The notes under the pieces: model-generated | Database searches by the model: none | The model's input: only the letters and a program-made list of their open reading frames with translations | What the model was told of the DNA's origin: nothing | Source of the DNA: Apostichopus japonicus | Lineage: Eukaryota > Echinodermata > Holothuroidea > Aspidochirotida > Stichopodidae | Assembly (NCBI RefSeq): GCF_037975245.1 | Contig: NC_092569.1 | Span: 10,277,001-10,341,000 of the forward strand | Reading direction: 5' to 3' | Length of the DNA: 64,000 nucleotides | In this document: piece by piece, positions 46,541-60,800 of the stretch | Position numbering within the stretch: position 1 is the stretch's first letter | Layout of the letters: each line of letters starts with the position of its first letter | Made by a program: the position numbers and the translations under genes

Positions 46541-49500
46541 ATATATATATATCCCTAAAGTAGACTGTACACTACGTTCGGAATTATCTCGGTCGGTCAC
46601 CTAATCTTCTTAAAGTATTAATTCTAGTAAGCGTTATTTTACCTACGACATTTATGTAATGACTACAATCCAATAATAGCACCAAAAATGTTAATTTAAA
46701 GTAATTGAGGAATTATTTTCTAACAAACTTAGAGCATCGTTGATTTTGGTACAAAAAAAAGTTACATAAATACTAATATCATATAACAGTGCAGGGTGGT
46801 ACGAGCGTGATCATTGCACCCAGTTGGGACAATTCTTGTTACACTGTACTTGATGTCCTGCTTCAAAGCACTTGTACTGAGAGTATGAGCAGTATGAATA
46901 TTCACGTCTTTATCAAACAAAGGTTTACAAACTGTTCATACTGTCAGTACGGGTGCTGTGAAAGCATGCTATGGCAGGACAGTACATAGCGTGGTAATAC
47001 AGCATTTGCAAATTTGCATAACTGGCTTATCATAGGCAATCCTTCAATTTAAATATTGACAAATTCCTTCAATTCAAATATTGACAAATTCCTTCAATTC
47101 AAATATTGACAAATTCCTTCAATTCAAATATTGACAAATAGTGTGCTTGTCATTTGTACTAATTTCAACAAGAGGAAATTTTAAAGCAAATAGCCTTACA
47201 GCACCCCCCCCCCCTCCCCATTAGTGCTTCTTGAAGGAAAAGTTTAGCAGTACCTCAATTGCAGACTTTTTATGTGAGGAATACATAGAAAGTTTGGCAA
47301 CAGAACTCAAATGCTGCTTTTATCAGCTATTGTAGCTTGTTCTAGTGCAGCCAGTCTTAAAATATTCCTTCTCCTTGATGAGGGAGACTATTTTACACAT
47401 GGTATAAAAGAGGGCCAAAGATAACTTCTTTGTGTCATGTATTTACAAAATGATAATAAGACAGAAGACATCCTGTAAAAAAAAAAGAAGAGATTTTTGA
47501 TGATATTTATACATATGAGGGTAACCTGATATTTGATATTAACACAAAATACAAAACAATTCCTACTAAATAATCATACTAATAATAATATATTCTAATG
47601 GCTGATAATCAAAACTAAATCAATGCATGTCAATGTAACATCACTGACAAGCTTTATACACCATCCCTTACTATTAGGAAGAAACAGTAATGATGAATTT
47701 CTTCATTTTACTTAATTAAAAAAACATTCTTTATTTTCACATGATTTGACACAAGAAAGCTATGAAATATTCTGAAAATTGTCCTCTGCAAATCTTCTAG
47801 AGACTAAACAAGCAAAATAGCTATAATTCCAACTGCTATTATGTAATAATATCCACAGCATTGTAACAAACAACAACTGGGACAGATTTAAGCATACCAA
47901 AGAAGGGTGGTTGGGGGGGGGGGGCATATAACACACAGAGTTTGTGAGAGTCTAGGCACATTAGCACACATGCTCTGCCATTATTACAGCGTTTAATTCA
48001 ATTGAAGAAATTTTTGGAGGCCATTTGGTCATCCATCCATTCACCTCACTCCTCTATCTGATTTACCCTAGATACAAATTTGTAATATTACGTAATGGAT
48101 CCAAGTAGAATTTTCATTTACAGAGCGCAAGACAGCAATCAAGACCTTATGCCAAACATGAGAACTGACACGGCACAAATAAGCTGTAAAATGCTGGTAC
48201 CACTCCAGATAAACCTGATTCTATTCATTCCTATTCTATATTTACATGTTTTCTTCTTAAATGTCACATCTTAAGAAATTAAGTTCTGGAGAAATGCTTT
48301 CAAACGGGAAGAAATAATCTTGGCTTAAATCTACAACTTAATCACTAGGCAACCATTTTGGATCTATCTGGCAAACTTTAACCATACATTTTACTTCAAG
48401 ATTCACAACTGTACCTTATAAAACACATACAGCAAGAAACAGCTACATAATACCAATTTCATCTTTGCGTGGCTGCAAGTCAAACCCCATTAGAAGAGTG
48501 ATATATTCTAATATGATACATATTCAATCAAGCTAATGCATATTCATGACATTCAACTGCACTGCTTTTATATTGTATTAGTCCACAAAGAACAAGAACA
48601 TAGTGATGTCACTGATTATTAACCAAGCATGTGACTGCTCAGAATAGTTCCTATCAACTAGTTATTTTTTGACATTTTCAAGGGTCTACAATTTCTTTCT
48701 TGTGCGTATTAAGTACAAAACAAGCAGAATTAATCAATACAACTACCGTGTCAAGTCAATGTAAGTATTAAACGTTAAAGCAATGCCGTGGTTTTGATAA
48801 ACCTTTTGGCAGGGTTCAACAGTAAATACAACCTCAAAAAAATTAAACTTGATTTATAGTTTGACCAGTCAAGTTTCACCCCACTTTGACCAAAAAAACA
48901 ACTTAAAAAAAAGATTTTTTTCTGGTGGGTACAGTTGATTGCTTTATAGCAACATTACAGAAATTTCCTTCATCTTTTTGTCAGAACCAGAGCCTCAAAG
49001 CATTTTGTATCACAAAAATGTGATTTTTTTTCTTCTTCAAATTTGGTGATATTTTGTAACTGTATTTAGCAACAGCAGAATGAATGTTATCATTAGGGCA
49101 ATTAAACTGAGAACTGACTTTATTTTTTCTTGATAATTTGCCTGTAGTTGAAGGTTTAGCCAGTCATAATAGGTTTCATTCAATCAGCCATATATTTATT
49201 AAGGACAAGATGCTTAAATAGGGTGTTCTACTAGCAGTATGGAATATTTTTCCCTCCAAAGTGAATATCCCTTTCAAAAGACAAATGCTTCCAGCTTTGA
49301 ATGAGAAGTAGAATGAGGAACTTTCTCATTATCCTCTGTGTGTGAATAATTTTATGAATTATCATCAGGATGAGACAATTTTTCCATTTGACGTATTCAT
49401 TAATGATTTTAACCAATGAACATTAAGATGGGTGAGAAACCTAGCATGGTCTTTATATTTGGTAATTTGCCACACTTTTGCCAAAACCCACATGTGAAAC

Positions 49501-52500
49501 AAAAATCCACTTTAATGTAAATCTATTGATAATCGATGAGGGAACATTTCAAATTTATTCGGCCATTAAACACTGATCTATGTCTTAACCCATTTACTGG
49601 CTTGATACCTTTCTCGCTGCATCAGTTACAACCGAAAGACCCAATTTTCTGTGGCCATGAGATTAAAAATATAACTGATTTCGGGTCAAATACAAACCAT
49701 GTTGGGGTTATTTTGTTTACCATTGATCTCGCAAAATTAAAGTATCACAAGTCTCCTTTGAAGCGATGAGTTTTCCGGAGAAAAATCAAAATATCTGCAG
49801 ACTCGGTGATAAGACTTACACAGAGGAAATACAAAGCTTATCACCAAAGAGGTAAAAATACCTCATTCAAGTTAATAAAACTAGCGGTTTCTGCACAGGG
49901 TTTCTCTGGTTGAAAAATGGGACACCAAGTGCCCTCTTCTCGACCCACTTTGAAGAAAGTATTGAAGTTTGAAGAGGACTACATGGGTTTTCCCCGCCAA
50001 GCCTGTTTTGTTTGCTGAAACTTGCTGTTTACAAACTAGCGTTTTAAACTCAGCTTTGCTTTCATGATGAAACATGCTGTGTAAATTCTGCAATTAACTG
50101 GCAACCAACTGCCATTTCAACTGATAATTTCACTCTTAAGTACTAAACCTTCCTAAGTCCAACGTCTATTAAAGACTCTTTAAGTCCAATTTACGGCATA
50201 ATATCTCCGAAGTGGCTGAACCATCGATAACTTCTCAATTCTAACTTCTCAATTTTAATGTTTTTATCCTCTTCCTTATGAATATTGCAATCTCTTTTTG
50301 ATCCATTTCTATCAGAATGCTTTCATCAGAATTACCAGAGTTGAAAAAGAAAATTAGGATATAAATACTTCATCATAAATTGTCTGAGATATCCATCTCC
50401 GGTTCTTAAACCGAGGATTAGATGGCCTAGGCAGGTCAGTGTAAAACTCAAACAAACCTTTGGGAGGTAATTATATTTGCCATATTCCGGGATATATCAT
50501 AACTTAAAGAGATTGCAAACCCCAAAAAACGTCCAAGCGCCTCTTCTACAAAATATTGTCCATTATTAAAAACAAAAATTTAAAAAGCACAATTTATGTC
50601 TACTAACTGTGGCCACACCTGAAGGTTCGCAGAAAATATTGGCAAATTTGTTTAACATTTTGATTATGCATGACAACTGTGCCATTTGCACAATTTCCTG
50701 AAGAATAACTCAAAATAAATATTTTTTTTTTTTAAAGGGTATGAATACAAATTGTTAATCCGTGAATGTGTGATTTGGTTTGAAATTTACCATATGAGGG
50801 AGAGAATTCGAAAGATTGTGACTGGTAAATAAGAACACACTATGGATGGTTGGAAGCATCTGAAACAAATCAATATTATTATAAAGAAAATATAAAATGC
50901 CAACAAATTAATGAAACATTTACTCTATAATATGCACATGAGACCAAAAACAAACCAAAGTTTGTCAATCACCTATTTGTTCCATTTAAATACTGAAGCT
51001 TCATAAGAAGAGAGGTATTGGGATGGGGGGGGGGGGCGGTGGTTGGGCACCTTTAAGAGATTGCAAAGTATTACAATATTTCACCCAAGATGGTTGCTTG
51101 ACGTTGACTTCACCTCTAAAACTTGATCTTACAGTGAAAGACTGTCTGTTTCTAGTCAATTAAACTATTCGGGGTATTACCATGAATAAAGGGTGTGAAG
51201 ACTCGGGCAAAAAGAAAAGTCTAAATGCCGGTAATCTGACCTAGTTTTGAATGAGGTGTAAGTTACAGCAGTTTTAGACACCTCCATCCATCCCAGAAAA
51301 TACACACACACAGCTTGCTACCATCGGTAATTAGACACTAGTGTACAGTCATTACTGTACTGTCTGCATTTTTTAGCGACACAAACAAAACTTCATTTGC
51401 AAGCAACGGAAAGTTAACTTTTTCAGATGGACGCACGCGGTTTGGTGTGAGTCTTCAATGCCTTTAATGTAATCATTACTTGCCTTACAGTAGTATTCCC
51501 TCAAACACAGTGAAGGTACAGATATCTTGTATATTGGACCTGAAGGTGTGCATGGTTGCGAGTCATTTTGACTGTACTGTGCACACTGCCATCTCTATAT
51601 TATGTGCTTGATTTAAACTAACACGTACCAAAATTGAAGCAGGTAACCCTTTAATTAGTGTTATATCCTCAAGGTTCAGCATGCCACATATTTTCAAAAA
51701 CACTTTCTTAGAAGTGCTGACTCTTCAAATTAAACCCCGCCCCCCCCCCATATTCCCCTCCCCCCCTCCAAAAATGAGTAAATTAACAAACAAGAATGCG
51801 TTCAGAATATTGGGCAAAGAAATCAGATTTGTAGTTAATAAATGGTTGCTAAATTTACATTTTCAGACTTTCAATGACCAATATTTGGCTCACTAGCATA
51901 TTTGGAAGCTATAACCTAAATAAAAAATAAGAGAACTACTATAAAATTTTCCAATATTAAACAGAGTAAAACTGTTTAAATTGCAATATTTAGTATAATA
52001 CCATAATATCACAGTCAAAAAATAATAATAATATGATTTTATTACTCCATTAACGGCTTTATATTTATATATACTCTGACTTTTCGCTTTCAGTATATTT
52101 AGACATATTCTTACTACAGTACATGTGTCCCCAGCACCACAAATACCTCAGAGGATAGCAATAAGATCTGTGACAAGGCTACTGTTTATGTTGATACCAA
52201 TTATCATGTTGACATCCAGCACTGCATGTCAACGATGTTTATCGGCCGCTTTAATTTGATAAAAACAAAAGGAAGAGAAAACTGCAATCTTAAAGGTTAC
52301 AATGAATGTAGAACAAGGTTGCAAACTTATGGATGGTTAATAATGCATGAAGATGGAACAGCTGTTAGATAGCATACATTGCAGCTGAAATAATTCATTT
52401 GACATACTCCCCTGATGTGAGGCTTGTTTCTGCAGTAACAATAATCTATAAATTGATGAGGAGAAATCAAGTTAATCATTAAACAACAAAAGACAGACGA

Positions 52501-54240
52501 GTTTACAAAATGAGCGTCCAATATGCCAAGGATATTTTGCAAGCTGTTGTCAATTTAGAATAATTCACTTATCCAACACGGAACAGATTTTTTGTTGGTT
52601 ACATGCAATTATGTTATTTTCCTGCTTGGTTAGTACAGAGGGTTTGGAAATGAGAGAATGACTTGTAGAAAAATAAAAATCAGCAAAAAATGTATAGAAA
52701 TTTATGTTTTCCCCGAAGAAACTCAACTGTTATGTACCATGGCAAAACCAATTGCATTCTACCATTAACCTGTTCACTTGTGGAGATTCTGTGGCCATTT
52801 GGTATGAAAGTTCAAATCAACAATTGCTAACTTTATGATCACAGTGTACACATATGAAACAGAATTTTTGTCATTTGGAATAAATTGCTGACAATGGGCT
52901 CAGTTTATAATATGTTTTTGAGAAAATGCTTGATGTGATATCACTTTATGTTTTGATACAAAGCAAATGTTGTTGTGATAAGCATGAGGTCTATAGTCAT
53001 ACCAACATTTGGCCATCTACATAATTTTGCTTTAATCCTTAATTTTTTTTAGGAGACTGTGAAGGGTGTTAAAGCTTCAACCAAAAAGAAACAAAGAACA
53101 ATATATGAAAATGATGTTTTAAATATAGGTTGAGTCATTTTTCATGACACATTTTTTTCCTGACCTTCAAAAAGAAAAAAAAAGGTCAAATATTTTAGAA
53201 TGACACTCAGGCATTATAGTATTCATATATGACATACAAAATCTTGCAGAAGGTGTTTTTTTTTTTTTTTTTTAAACTTACAGCAATAATGTTATATCTG
53301 AAATATCTTCAATAAATATTAACTAACTATACATGAAATTCTTAGCACAAAGGAATCCATTTGTAAGTTGGCATTAATGTGGCTTTATCAGACTCAAACT
53401 AAGTGATGCAAATCGTCACTAACCCACTTTGAATGCTGCACAAATTTTTCCTCGTTGTGAAATGAAATTTCTTATTGTAAACATAGAATTTTTACATCGC
53501 CAAGACAAAGATTTGCATAAACTAAATGGCTAATAGCTCAAAACAGGTCAACACTTTTTATATTAAGGAAGAAAATAAAAGGATTTAAGTAAAGAAAAGC
53601 AAATTTGGAAGAACGTAATATCTACGAGATTGTTTGCAGCGGTACATCTTCAGTGACAGCTATAAAATGCAAATGAGGCCGGTGTATCTCTCCTTTATAT
53701 CTAACTTGCCAAAAGGGTCAGCTACATCGCAACAAAATATCTGTTATGCTCTACCCACATCTACTTTAATTCTAAATTCATAACTGTGCAGAAATTCCAC
53801 GGAGAGACACCAATCACTCCACTCATGTATGTACAGTATGAAAAGATGCTTTGTCATTAAAACTTGATCATCACCAAAAGCCAAATGCACAGTAGGTTTT
53901 CCAAAGCCCTATATCGGGTGCATAAAAAGTCTGATCCTTGTTGGTAGAGGTAGTTAATAGTCGTCTTGCAAAAAATAAATTCTTTTCTTTTCTGAAGGAT
54001 CCTGGAGGTGCCTGCCAGTGGCCCAGTGTATATACTCTGAGTGGGACCTATTATTAGCCATGGAAGGCTGTTAGTGCAAACTCTGCTTGAAACAAGGGAA
54101 ATTTCTAAAACTGTTTTCTGATACAGATAAAAAAAAAAAATTGTTCAGACACTTTTAAAGTTCAGAGCAAAATCCCTGAAGAGACCAATTGCTTGAAAGC
54201 ATTGGTCATCCTGAGTTGTATTCCTTGCACTAAAGCCAGA
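46430..54240. other. Long region without a supported gene
   Basis: AT-rich DNA between NOL10 and the sulfotransferase gene. Contents seen: (AT)n at 46509-46552; four copies of a 25-bp unit (ttcaattcaaatattgacaa core) at 47039-47140; G or C homopolymers near 47207, 47911, 51026 and 51740. Small ORFs show no family features. Part may be 3'UTR of the minus-strand sulfotransferase gene. Confidence 0.4.
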
Positions 54241-54244
54241 TGCA

Positions 54245-55110
54245 TCGTTAACATGGGGCAATGCTCGTCACCATGTGTTAATCCTAATACGGGGCAATGC
54301 TCGTCACCGTGTGTTAATACTAACACGGGGCAATGCTCGTCACCGTGTGTTAATACTAACACGAGGCAATGCTCAACACCGTGTGTTAATACTAACACAA
54401 CGCTTGTCACCATGTGTTGATACTAACATGGGGCAATGCTCGTCACCATGTGTTAATACTAACACAGGGCAATGCTGGTCACCATGTGTTGATACTAACA
54501 TGGGGCAATGCTTGTCACCATGTGTTAATACTCACGTGGGGCAATGCTCATCACCATGTGTTCATACTAACATGGGGTAATGCTCATCACCATGTGTTCA
54601 TACTTACATGGGGCAATGCTCATCACCATGTGTTAATACTAACACGGGGCAATGCTCGTCACCATGTGTTAATACTAACACGGGGCAATGCTCGTCACCA
54701 TGTGTTAATACTAACACGGGGCAATGCTCGTCACCATGTGTTAATACTAACATGGGGCAATGCTCGTCACCATGTGTTCATACTAACACGGGGCAATGCT
54801 CGTCACCATGTGTTCATACTAACATGGGGCAATGCTCGTCACCATGTGTTAATACTAACATGGGGCAATGCTCGTCACCATGTGTTAATACTAACACGGG
54901 GCAATGCTCGTCACCATGTGTTAATACTAACACGGGGCAATGCTCGTCACCATGTATATATATTAACATGGGACAATGCTCGTCACCATGTGTTAATACT
55001 AACACGGGACAATGCTCATCACCATGTGTTAATACTAACATGGGGCAGTGCTAGTCACCATGTGTTAACACTAACATGGGGCAATGCTCGTCACCATGTG
55101 TCCATACTAA
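54245..55110. repeat. 36-bp minisatellite, about 24 units
   Basis: Units of acatggggcaatgctcgtca + ccatgtgttaatacta, alternating acatgggg and acacgggg variants. One interruption occurs near 54400 and one variant unit (tatatatatta) near 54957. The 36-bp period is a multiple of three, so repeat ORFs open on both strands (for example GQCSSPCVNTNT). No start context, splice sites or homology support coding. Confidence 0.95.
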
Positions 55111-56708
55111 GGCCACCTTCACTGGGCCAGGTCACCAATTCCACAGCCCCCTAGCACCTCTTGGATCCCGCATAATTTGACACTATTAAAATTGACACTG
55201 CTTCTCAGCAAACTAGACATGCTCATCAAATTAACTGACCTTATAATATATTAACTAGTTAGATATTTCATCTTCATTTTTTATCTTTCTTATGAGCAAC
55301 AGGTGCATAGTTGAAACAATCTCATATGGCTTTATGAATATATCTGTGCTAGCTAGGAATGACATATGTGTCTAATATTTCTGAAGGTTATGTTACTGCA
55401 TATTGAGATGTCACACTACCTTTCTTCCCACTGGTATTCCTATGGACTGTTAATTTAAACCAGCAGAAAGACGACATTCTTGGTTGCAAACATGGAAACA
55501 TAAACTAAATCGTATCAGGTACAGTTGGAACTCATTATTCCAATGCAGTTTAATACCGTAACATGAATGTCCAGCTATGAACACATGTAAAAATTCCACA
55601 TCAATCGTACACAATAACGCAACGTGGCGCGGGGAACATTTAAAAATATTAAAGATGGTACTCATTCACATTCACTAAATGTTTCCAGTAGGTATTAACT
55701 GATGCTGATATGGTACAGTATGGTAAATGGCTAAAATCTCAAGGTGTAATTTAGGGCTGGTATACCCTATTAAAACATTAATACTTTGTGTTCTTTGTGA
55801 GTCATTAGTACAGTAGATAAAAACTTGAAGAGTCTTAAAGGATGAATTGAGGGAGACCGTCAGTCTTGATGTGTCTGGATAGTCCGAGAGGAAATCTGAT
55901 AATTTTGGGTGCTAGGAATATTTCGATAGCTATTCTTGTTTTCAAGCAGGTCATACCTTTAAAATACATAATAAACCTCTGGCATGCTCCCAAAGAGCAA
56001 CACTGCTGCAAAGTGATATCAGCTCTTGATGGCTTAAATGTTCATCAATTATTTTGTACAATCTGTAATACTGCACCTCCACAAATTTTATACAAACAAC
56101 AATTTGTCCTTGAAAAAGAACTTTGTAAAGCATTTACAAAGTCAACTGAGGTCATAATAGTCTATATGCTTTGTGTTGCATCTGAGGTGCTGTCTTAATG
56201 GTCTGTTTATTAGACTACATAGTTCAGTCACTTTTATGGATCAAAACGTAAGTTTTATATTTAAATAACCCAGGGACTAATAACAGTGTTGTCTCATAGT
56301 TAACAACATATCCAACTCACCCTTGAGAGCACCTTGAACCCAAAAGACTGCAATTGTGTCCTGTTTATCAATACATATTTCTCTAAGGTATTAACATGTT
56401 TATAATGTACAACACAAGGCATAGACAGCACACTAGCGAAGCAACCTATAAAAAAATTTGAAAACAGCAAAGAATGGCTAGAATGTATCTTGAATATAAA
56501 CGCCTCAGGAATATCCTATATAAGCCTACGTTACTTTCATTACATTATTTCACACTACAGATTTTCGCCAGCTTTTCAAAAACCTGAGACGACTGCACAT
56601 CTCATTGAAAATGACCTCGCGAAACAACCGTGTTCCTCCATATATCATCCAAGAATAATTTCGAAGTATAAAACTTTCATATAACGGGCTAATTGAAGCA
56701 ATCACGTC
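55111..56708. other. Probable 3' flank or 3'UTR of the minus-strand HS3ST-like gene
   Basis: No further gene is supported. The sequence follows the sulfotransferase stop codon on the minus strand, so its proximal part is expected to be 3'UTR. No distinctive element seen. Confidence 0.3.
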
Positions 56709-57860
56709 TCAACGATTGTCTTCGTTCCACTTGAAATGCCGGCCGACCCTCTCGTAGAATAACTTATTAAAGGGCGTGAAGAAGTCCCTAAGTTTCTTCA
56801 GGACCGCCTCGTTCACGTCGGGGTGCGGTCGCCCTTTGTTCTCCGATAGGCACTTTGTGACTATTTCACTATGGATGCAATAAAAACCTTTGGTAGAATT
56901 GTAAACAAAATTGTTGGATTTGATGTAATCCTGTAACTTCAGGAACTTCTCCACGGCTTTCATCTCAGGGAACGGATCGCTGATGAGCTTGTCGCCGTCC
57001 ACTATGTGGATCTGCTCCATGGGGAAATAATTCAGCCAGGCCTCCAAGTGTTTTTGGTACAGGCTGATCTGTATGGCTTTGTAGGTGACGTCAATCTCCC
57101 CGTCGCTGCCAATCACCAATTCCTCGAACGGCTTGGCAACCTTTCCGTGGGAGGCCATCGTTTGTTTGATCTGGGAGTAATCGGATATCGTCCTGATCGT
57201 GGGATCCCGGACGATGATTATGAGCCTCAAGCTCTGATTCATTTTCTTGACCCTCGATGGACCTTCCTCCGTTATGAAATACGATGGTGTCTTCTCTATG
57301 GTGATCTGCTCCGGAGTGGAGAAAGGCATTCTCTTGCGGTACCACTCGTAACCGTGGTGATAGTTCTCGTCGAAGAAGTGCTGCTCCGCATTGGCGGCAG
57401 CGATGTCCGGGTGCATACGCATCATCTCGAGCAGGGCCCGGGTCCCGCACTTCCTGACACCGATCACCAGCGCCTGCGGGAGCCTCCTCTTCAACTCTTT
57501 ACGTTCTAACTTGTGAGCTCTCCTGGCGTGAGAGACGTATGTGTGGTACTCCTTCTTGGAGGGAGGTTTACTCTGTGAAATTTCAGCCTTCTGAGAGGAG
57601 GAGGTGTTTGACCCCGGAATGTTTTCGGACACCGACAGAGCACTGTTTGTGTCGGCCATGTCGGCTTCGAGCACCTCCTGAAAGGCCTCCCCGCCAAAGT
57701 AATATTTGTTGGCCTGCTTGACCGAGCAGATGACCTTATGGACATGCTTTGAATACGAGAAATGTGCACTGAACATTAATCCAAAGAGAACCAGCACTGC
57801 GACAAACAGGAGAGCTTTCCTCCGTCCTACCAACCAGTGACAAATCCCTGCTGCTTGCAT
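56709..57860 (-). CDS. HS3ST5-like: Heparan sulfate glucosamine 3-O-sulfotransferase (HS3ST1/5-like)
   Basis: Single coding exon of 383 codons. ATG at 57860 is preferred over an in-frame ATG at 57887, because a tctacag acceptor lies just before caca-ATG (exon start about 57864). It is a type II Golgi membrane protein: short cytosolic tail, membrane anchor about 15-36, then a Ser/Lys-rich stem to about 126. The sulfotransferase domain shows the PAPS 5'-phosphosulfate loop GVRKCGTR (134-141), the acidic catalytic site region EQHFFD (159-164), EKTPSYF (189-195), the 3'-phosphate loop VRDPTIRTISDY (217-228), VDGDKLISDPFPE (287-299), KGFYC...KC (Cys 328 and 337, the likely conserved disulfide) and KGRPHP (342-347). 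It would transfer sulfate from PAPS to the 3-OH of glucosamine in heparan sulfate. ENY..G.EWYRKRMPFS and ITIEKTPSYFITEE look closest to vertebrate type 5; the subtype is an inference. GC content is clearly higher than the flanks. Confidence 0.93.
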   Translation of the reverse strand: MQAAGICHWLVGRRKALLFVAVLVLFGLMFSAHFSYSKHVHKVICSVKQANKYYFGGEAFQEVLEADMADTNSALSVSENIPGSNTSSSQKAEISQSKPPSKKEYHTYVSHARRAHKLERKELKRRLPQALVIGVRKCGTRALLEMMRMHPDIAAANAEQHFFDENYHHGYEWYRKRMPFSTPEQITIEKTPSYFITEEGPSRVKKMNQSLRLIIIVRDPTIRTISDYSQIKQTMASHGKVAKPFEELVIGSDGEIDVTYKAIQISLYQKHLEAWLNYFPMEQIHIVDGDKLISDPFPEMKAVEKFLKLQDYIKSNNFVYNSTKGFYCIHSEIVTKCLSENKGRPHPDVNEAVLKKLRDFFTPFNKLFYERVGRHFKWNEDNR

Positions 57861-57864
57861 TGTG

Positions 57865-60800
57865 CTGTAGAAGAGATAAAAAAACAATGATAATTACTGA
57901 ACTAGGTACGGAGACGGCAAAGGTGCCGAGAACGGGGACACCCCGAAGAGAAGCAGACCACAGCGAACAATTTATTGAGTATAGAACAGAAAGTTATTAG
58001 ACCGCAACTTGAATGGAAAAATGCATAGCGTTTTCTGTATGTACACAGCGCACTGGCATTTTTGTATAAATATTGATAAAAGGTATCTTCAGGACAGATT
58101 ATGATGTAAAAGATTTTAAAAAAGGATGTTTAAACTTTCAACGCAAAACAAGAAAATACATCAATGGGGAATTTGTAACGCACATCTTTACACAGAGTTT
58201 TAAAAAATCATTTCTATGGTTTTTATGCTAAAACTAGACACAACAGTGGACTGTTTTACCCAATCATCCACAGGCTGCAACATTAAAGGATGTACCATTT
58301 TTTTTTTTGTCACAGGCTACTCCTGTGACAAAAATGGAAATGTTACATTTATTTGGGAAATTACAACAAAGAGTACAACATGTGTAATGGTCCATCTATT
58401 GTCTTGAGGTTACTACTTCATAATCCTGATCAAACGAACCACCCAGATTGAAAGTGAGATAAAATTTGTTGTTGCAATGGGTGCATAAAACAGGCTTTTC
58501 AAAGCCTTGCAAGCTACAGAAAAATTTACCCAGTGGCCGTAATTGCCAACCTGTGGCTACTTGAAGGCATACTAGATTCATCTTGTACCTACTGTACACA
58601 TCAACTGTATACTGTTATTAAGAAAATGTATGCAGTCCCTTTATTGTAAGATCTTCAAGATTATAGCGCCTGTAGAGTCAACAATATGACTTCTTACTAG
58701 TGTTATCTACAATGAACACACCATCTGAGCCTCATAGTATGACAGGTGATGTGAGTAAAGAGATATAAAAGAGATATAAAAACTAGAATGAGATAATCCC
58801 CATGCATAATGAATCATTTTACTTCTGAATTATTGAGAAATGCAATATATGTTGAAGCAGGCAGTATTTATGAGTGATAACTGTATCGACCGATACGTGG
58901 CTCAGACACTTCCAACAATATTTATACGATGTTTACTGTAGTTTGATAACACTTTGAGAAGGAATGGATCTGAATCAAAAACACAAAGAGGCATCAAGCC
59001 ACTTACACGTACAGGACAGGTGAGGGGAGGCAGGGGTAGAAAGGTTACCAGGTTCGATTCTGCATAAATTATATAGTACATGTATGGATAATTAGTTGGG
59101 ACACCATTAAAGCATTGCCATTTGAATGAAGGTAAGTAATTCAAGTAACTTCAAAACCATACAGGGTGTAGTACAGTACGTTACGTAAGAAAAAACGAAC
59201 GCATGGGCGAGAGTGTACACTAAAAACAGCCCCCAAAAACACCCTTCCCTACAAGAAAAGGATACTTGGAAGTGCAGAAGTCCTGATAGGAAATTTCTAG
59301 AGTATAAATCCAAGGTATTCCGGGCGAATTTCGCGAAAATTTTTCTAACTCCGAAAAACACAGTGAGACACTTTGTGGGTAGAAAAATGAAGGGAGGCCA
59401 TTAGGGCCAGTTAGGGTGTACAGTGTTAAAAGATTACCAGGGCATTCTAGACACGGTAGAATGTGGTGCATAGGTTGTGGGGAGACAGGTAAGTGGGGAA
59501 CGAAGTAAATTACAGTATACTATACCTCCAATAGAAGGAAGCTTGCAAGGATGCACTGTCAAGAGTCCAACCCTTGCAGTGACTAATCTGCTAGACTAAA
59601 GTAGCTAGACAGAAGAGTCATAAAATGTATACTAATCAGAGACAGATCAGAGAGAGATACTGTACAGTGCTTAGACATTCTGTATTTTTCAATGAAAAGC
59701 AAAAGATGAGATGTTTGGAAATTAATAATCTATCAGTGCTACATTTTTCATGACTTTCACCAAACCTGTACTAGAAACTAACCAAGGAATAAGCTTAAAA
59801 AAAGGGTTACTAAATGGGGAAGCTTGCACTTCTGTAATTTTAATTAAGTAGTGGAACAACAGAGGTAAAATTTCAGGAACTTCTTTTACTTATACAGTAG
59901 TGGTCACTCACATCAAGGTTGTAACCAGAATGATTCCTCCTAGACTGACATTCTCAAATCACGGCTGCATAAAAAATATCAAGACTCCATAGCTTTATCA
60001 TTGGGATACAGGTTAACTTGGGCATGGCTATTGAAGATTAGCAGTAAATTGTCCCTCAAATATGCCAGGTAGGACAAATAATGGTTACAAACTCCTACTC
60101 AAACTTCAATTTCCATTTTAACTGCCATCATCAGTGTATAGTACTTAGTTTCTCTAACTGATGTCTAATTTAACACTCCTGAATATCTACGAATAATTTG
60201 CAGGGTGTAGAAAAACCTCCAGAAAACCTCTGTTTAAAAACTATATTTTAATACACATTTGAGACTATAATACTGACTACAGTATGTAGCTGAAAAATCA
60301 ATTTAGCCAAGTGTACAGTAGAAGGTATGTTAATTACAGTTTGAATGGCCTCAAAATACTGCAGGACTTTTTAAACAGCTGGCATGAGCAATTCCTCACT
60401 GCTTTATAAAGCAGGTTTAACATTGACACACAGCAATGTAAGAATTCAAATTTACAATTTTTCACAATGTTACCATGGAAGCACACACTGACAGCTAGCC
60501 AAATCAGCGAGGTCAATCTATGCCCTGGTGAGTATAGTACTTTACATAAATATCACAGGGTATTAACCCATAGTCTGTGTTACATGATCAAAGCCTGGGG
60601 TATTACACTGATAACGGGGGAACATCTGATCCTTATCTTAGGTTGAGGGATATAAAAATGCATTTATATCATGTGACATCATGTTCTTGCAAACAGCAAA
60701 AAAAAATAGACATATATTTCAAAAGCATAAAAAAAGCAAGTAGTTCCTTGGATTTAATGATCAGTTACACTGCCTGTCCGTTTGACTGCAATGTAATCTT

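Noticed and set aside
54162-55154. Repeat ORFs such as GQCSSPCVNTNT (plus) and the antisense series
   Set aside because: Consequence of a 36-bp minisatellite without stops; no homology or gene structure.
57006-57769. ORFs overlapping the sulfotransferase gene in other frames
   Set aside because: Shadows of a GC-rich coding exon; only the minus-strand 57860-56709 frame has family motifs.
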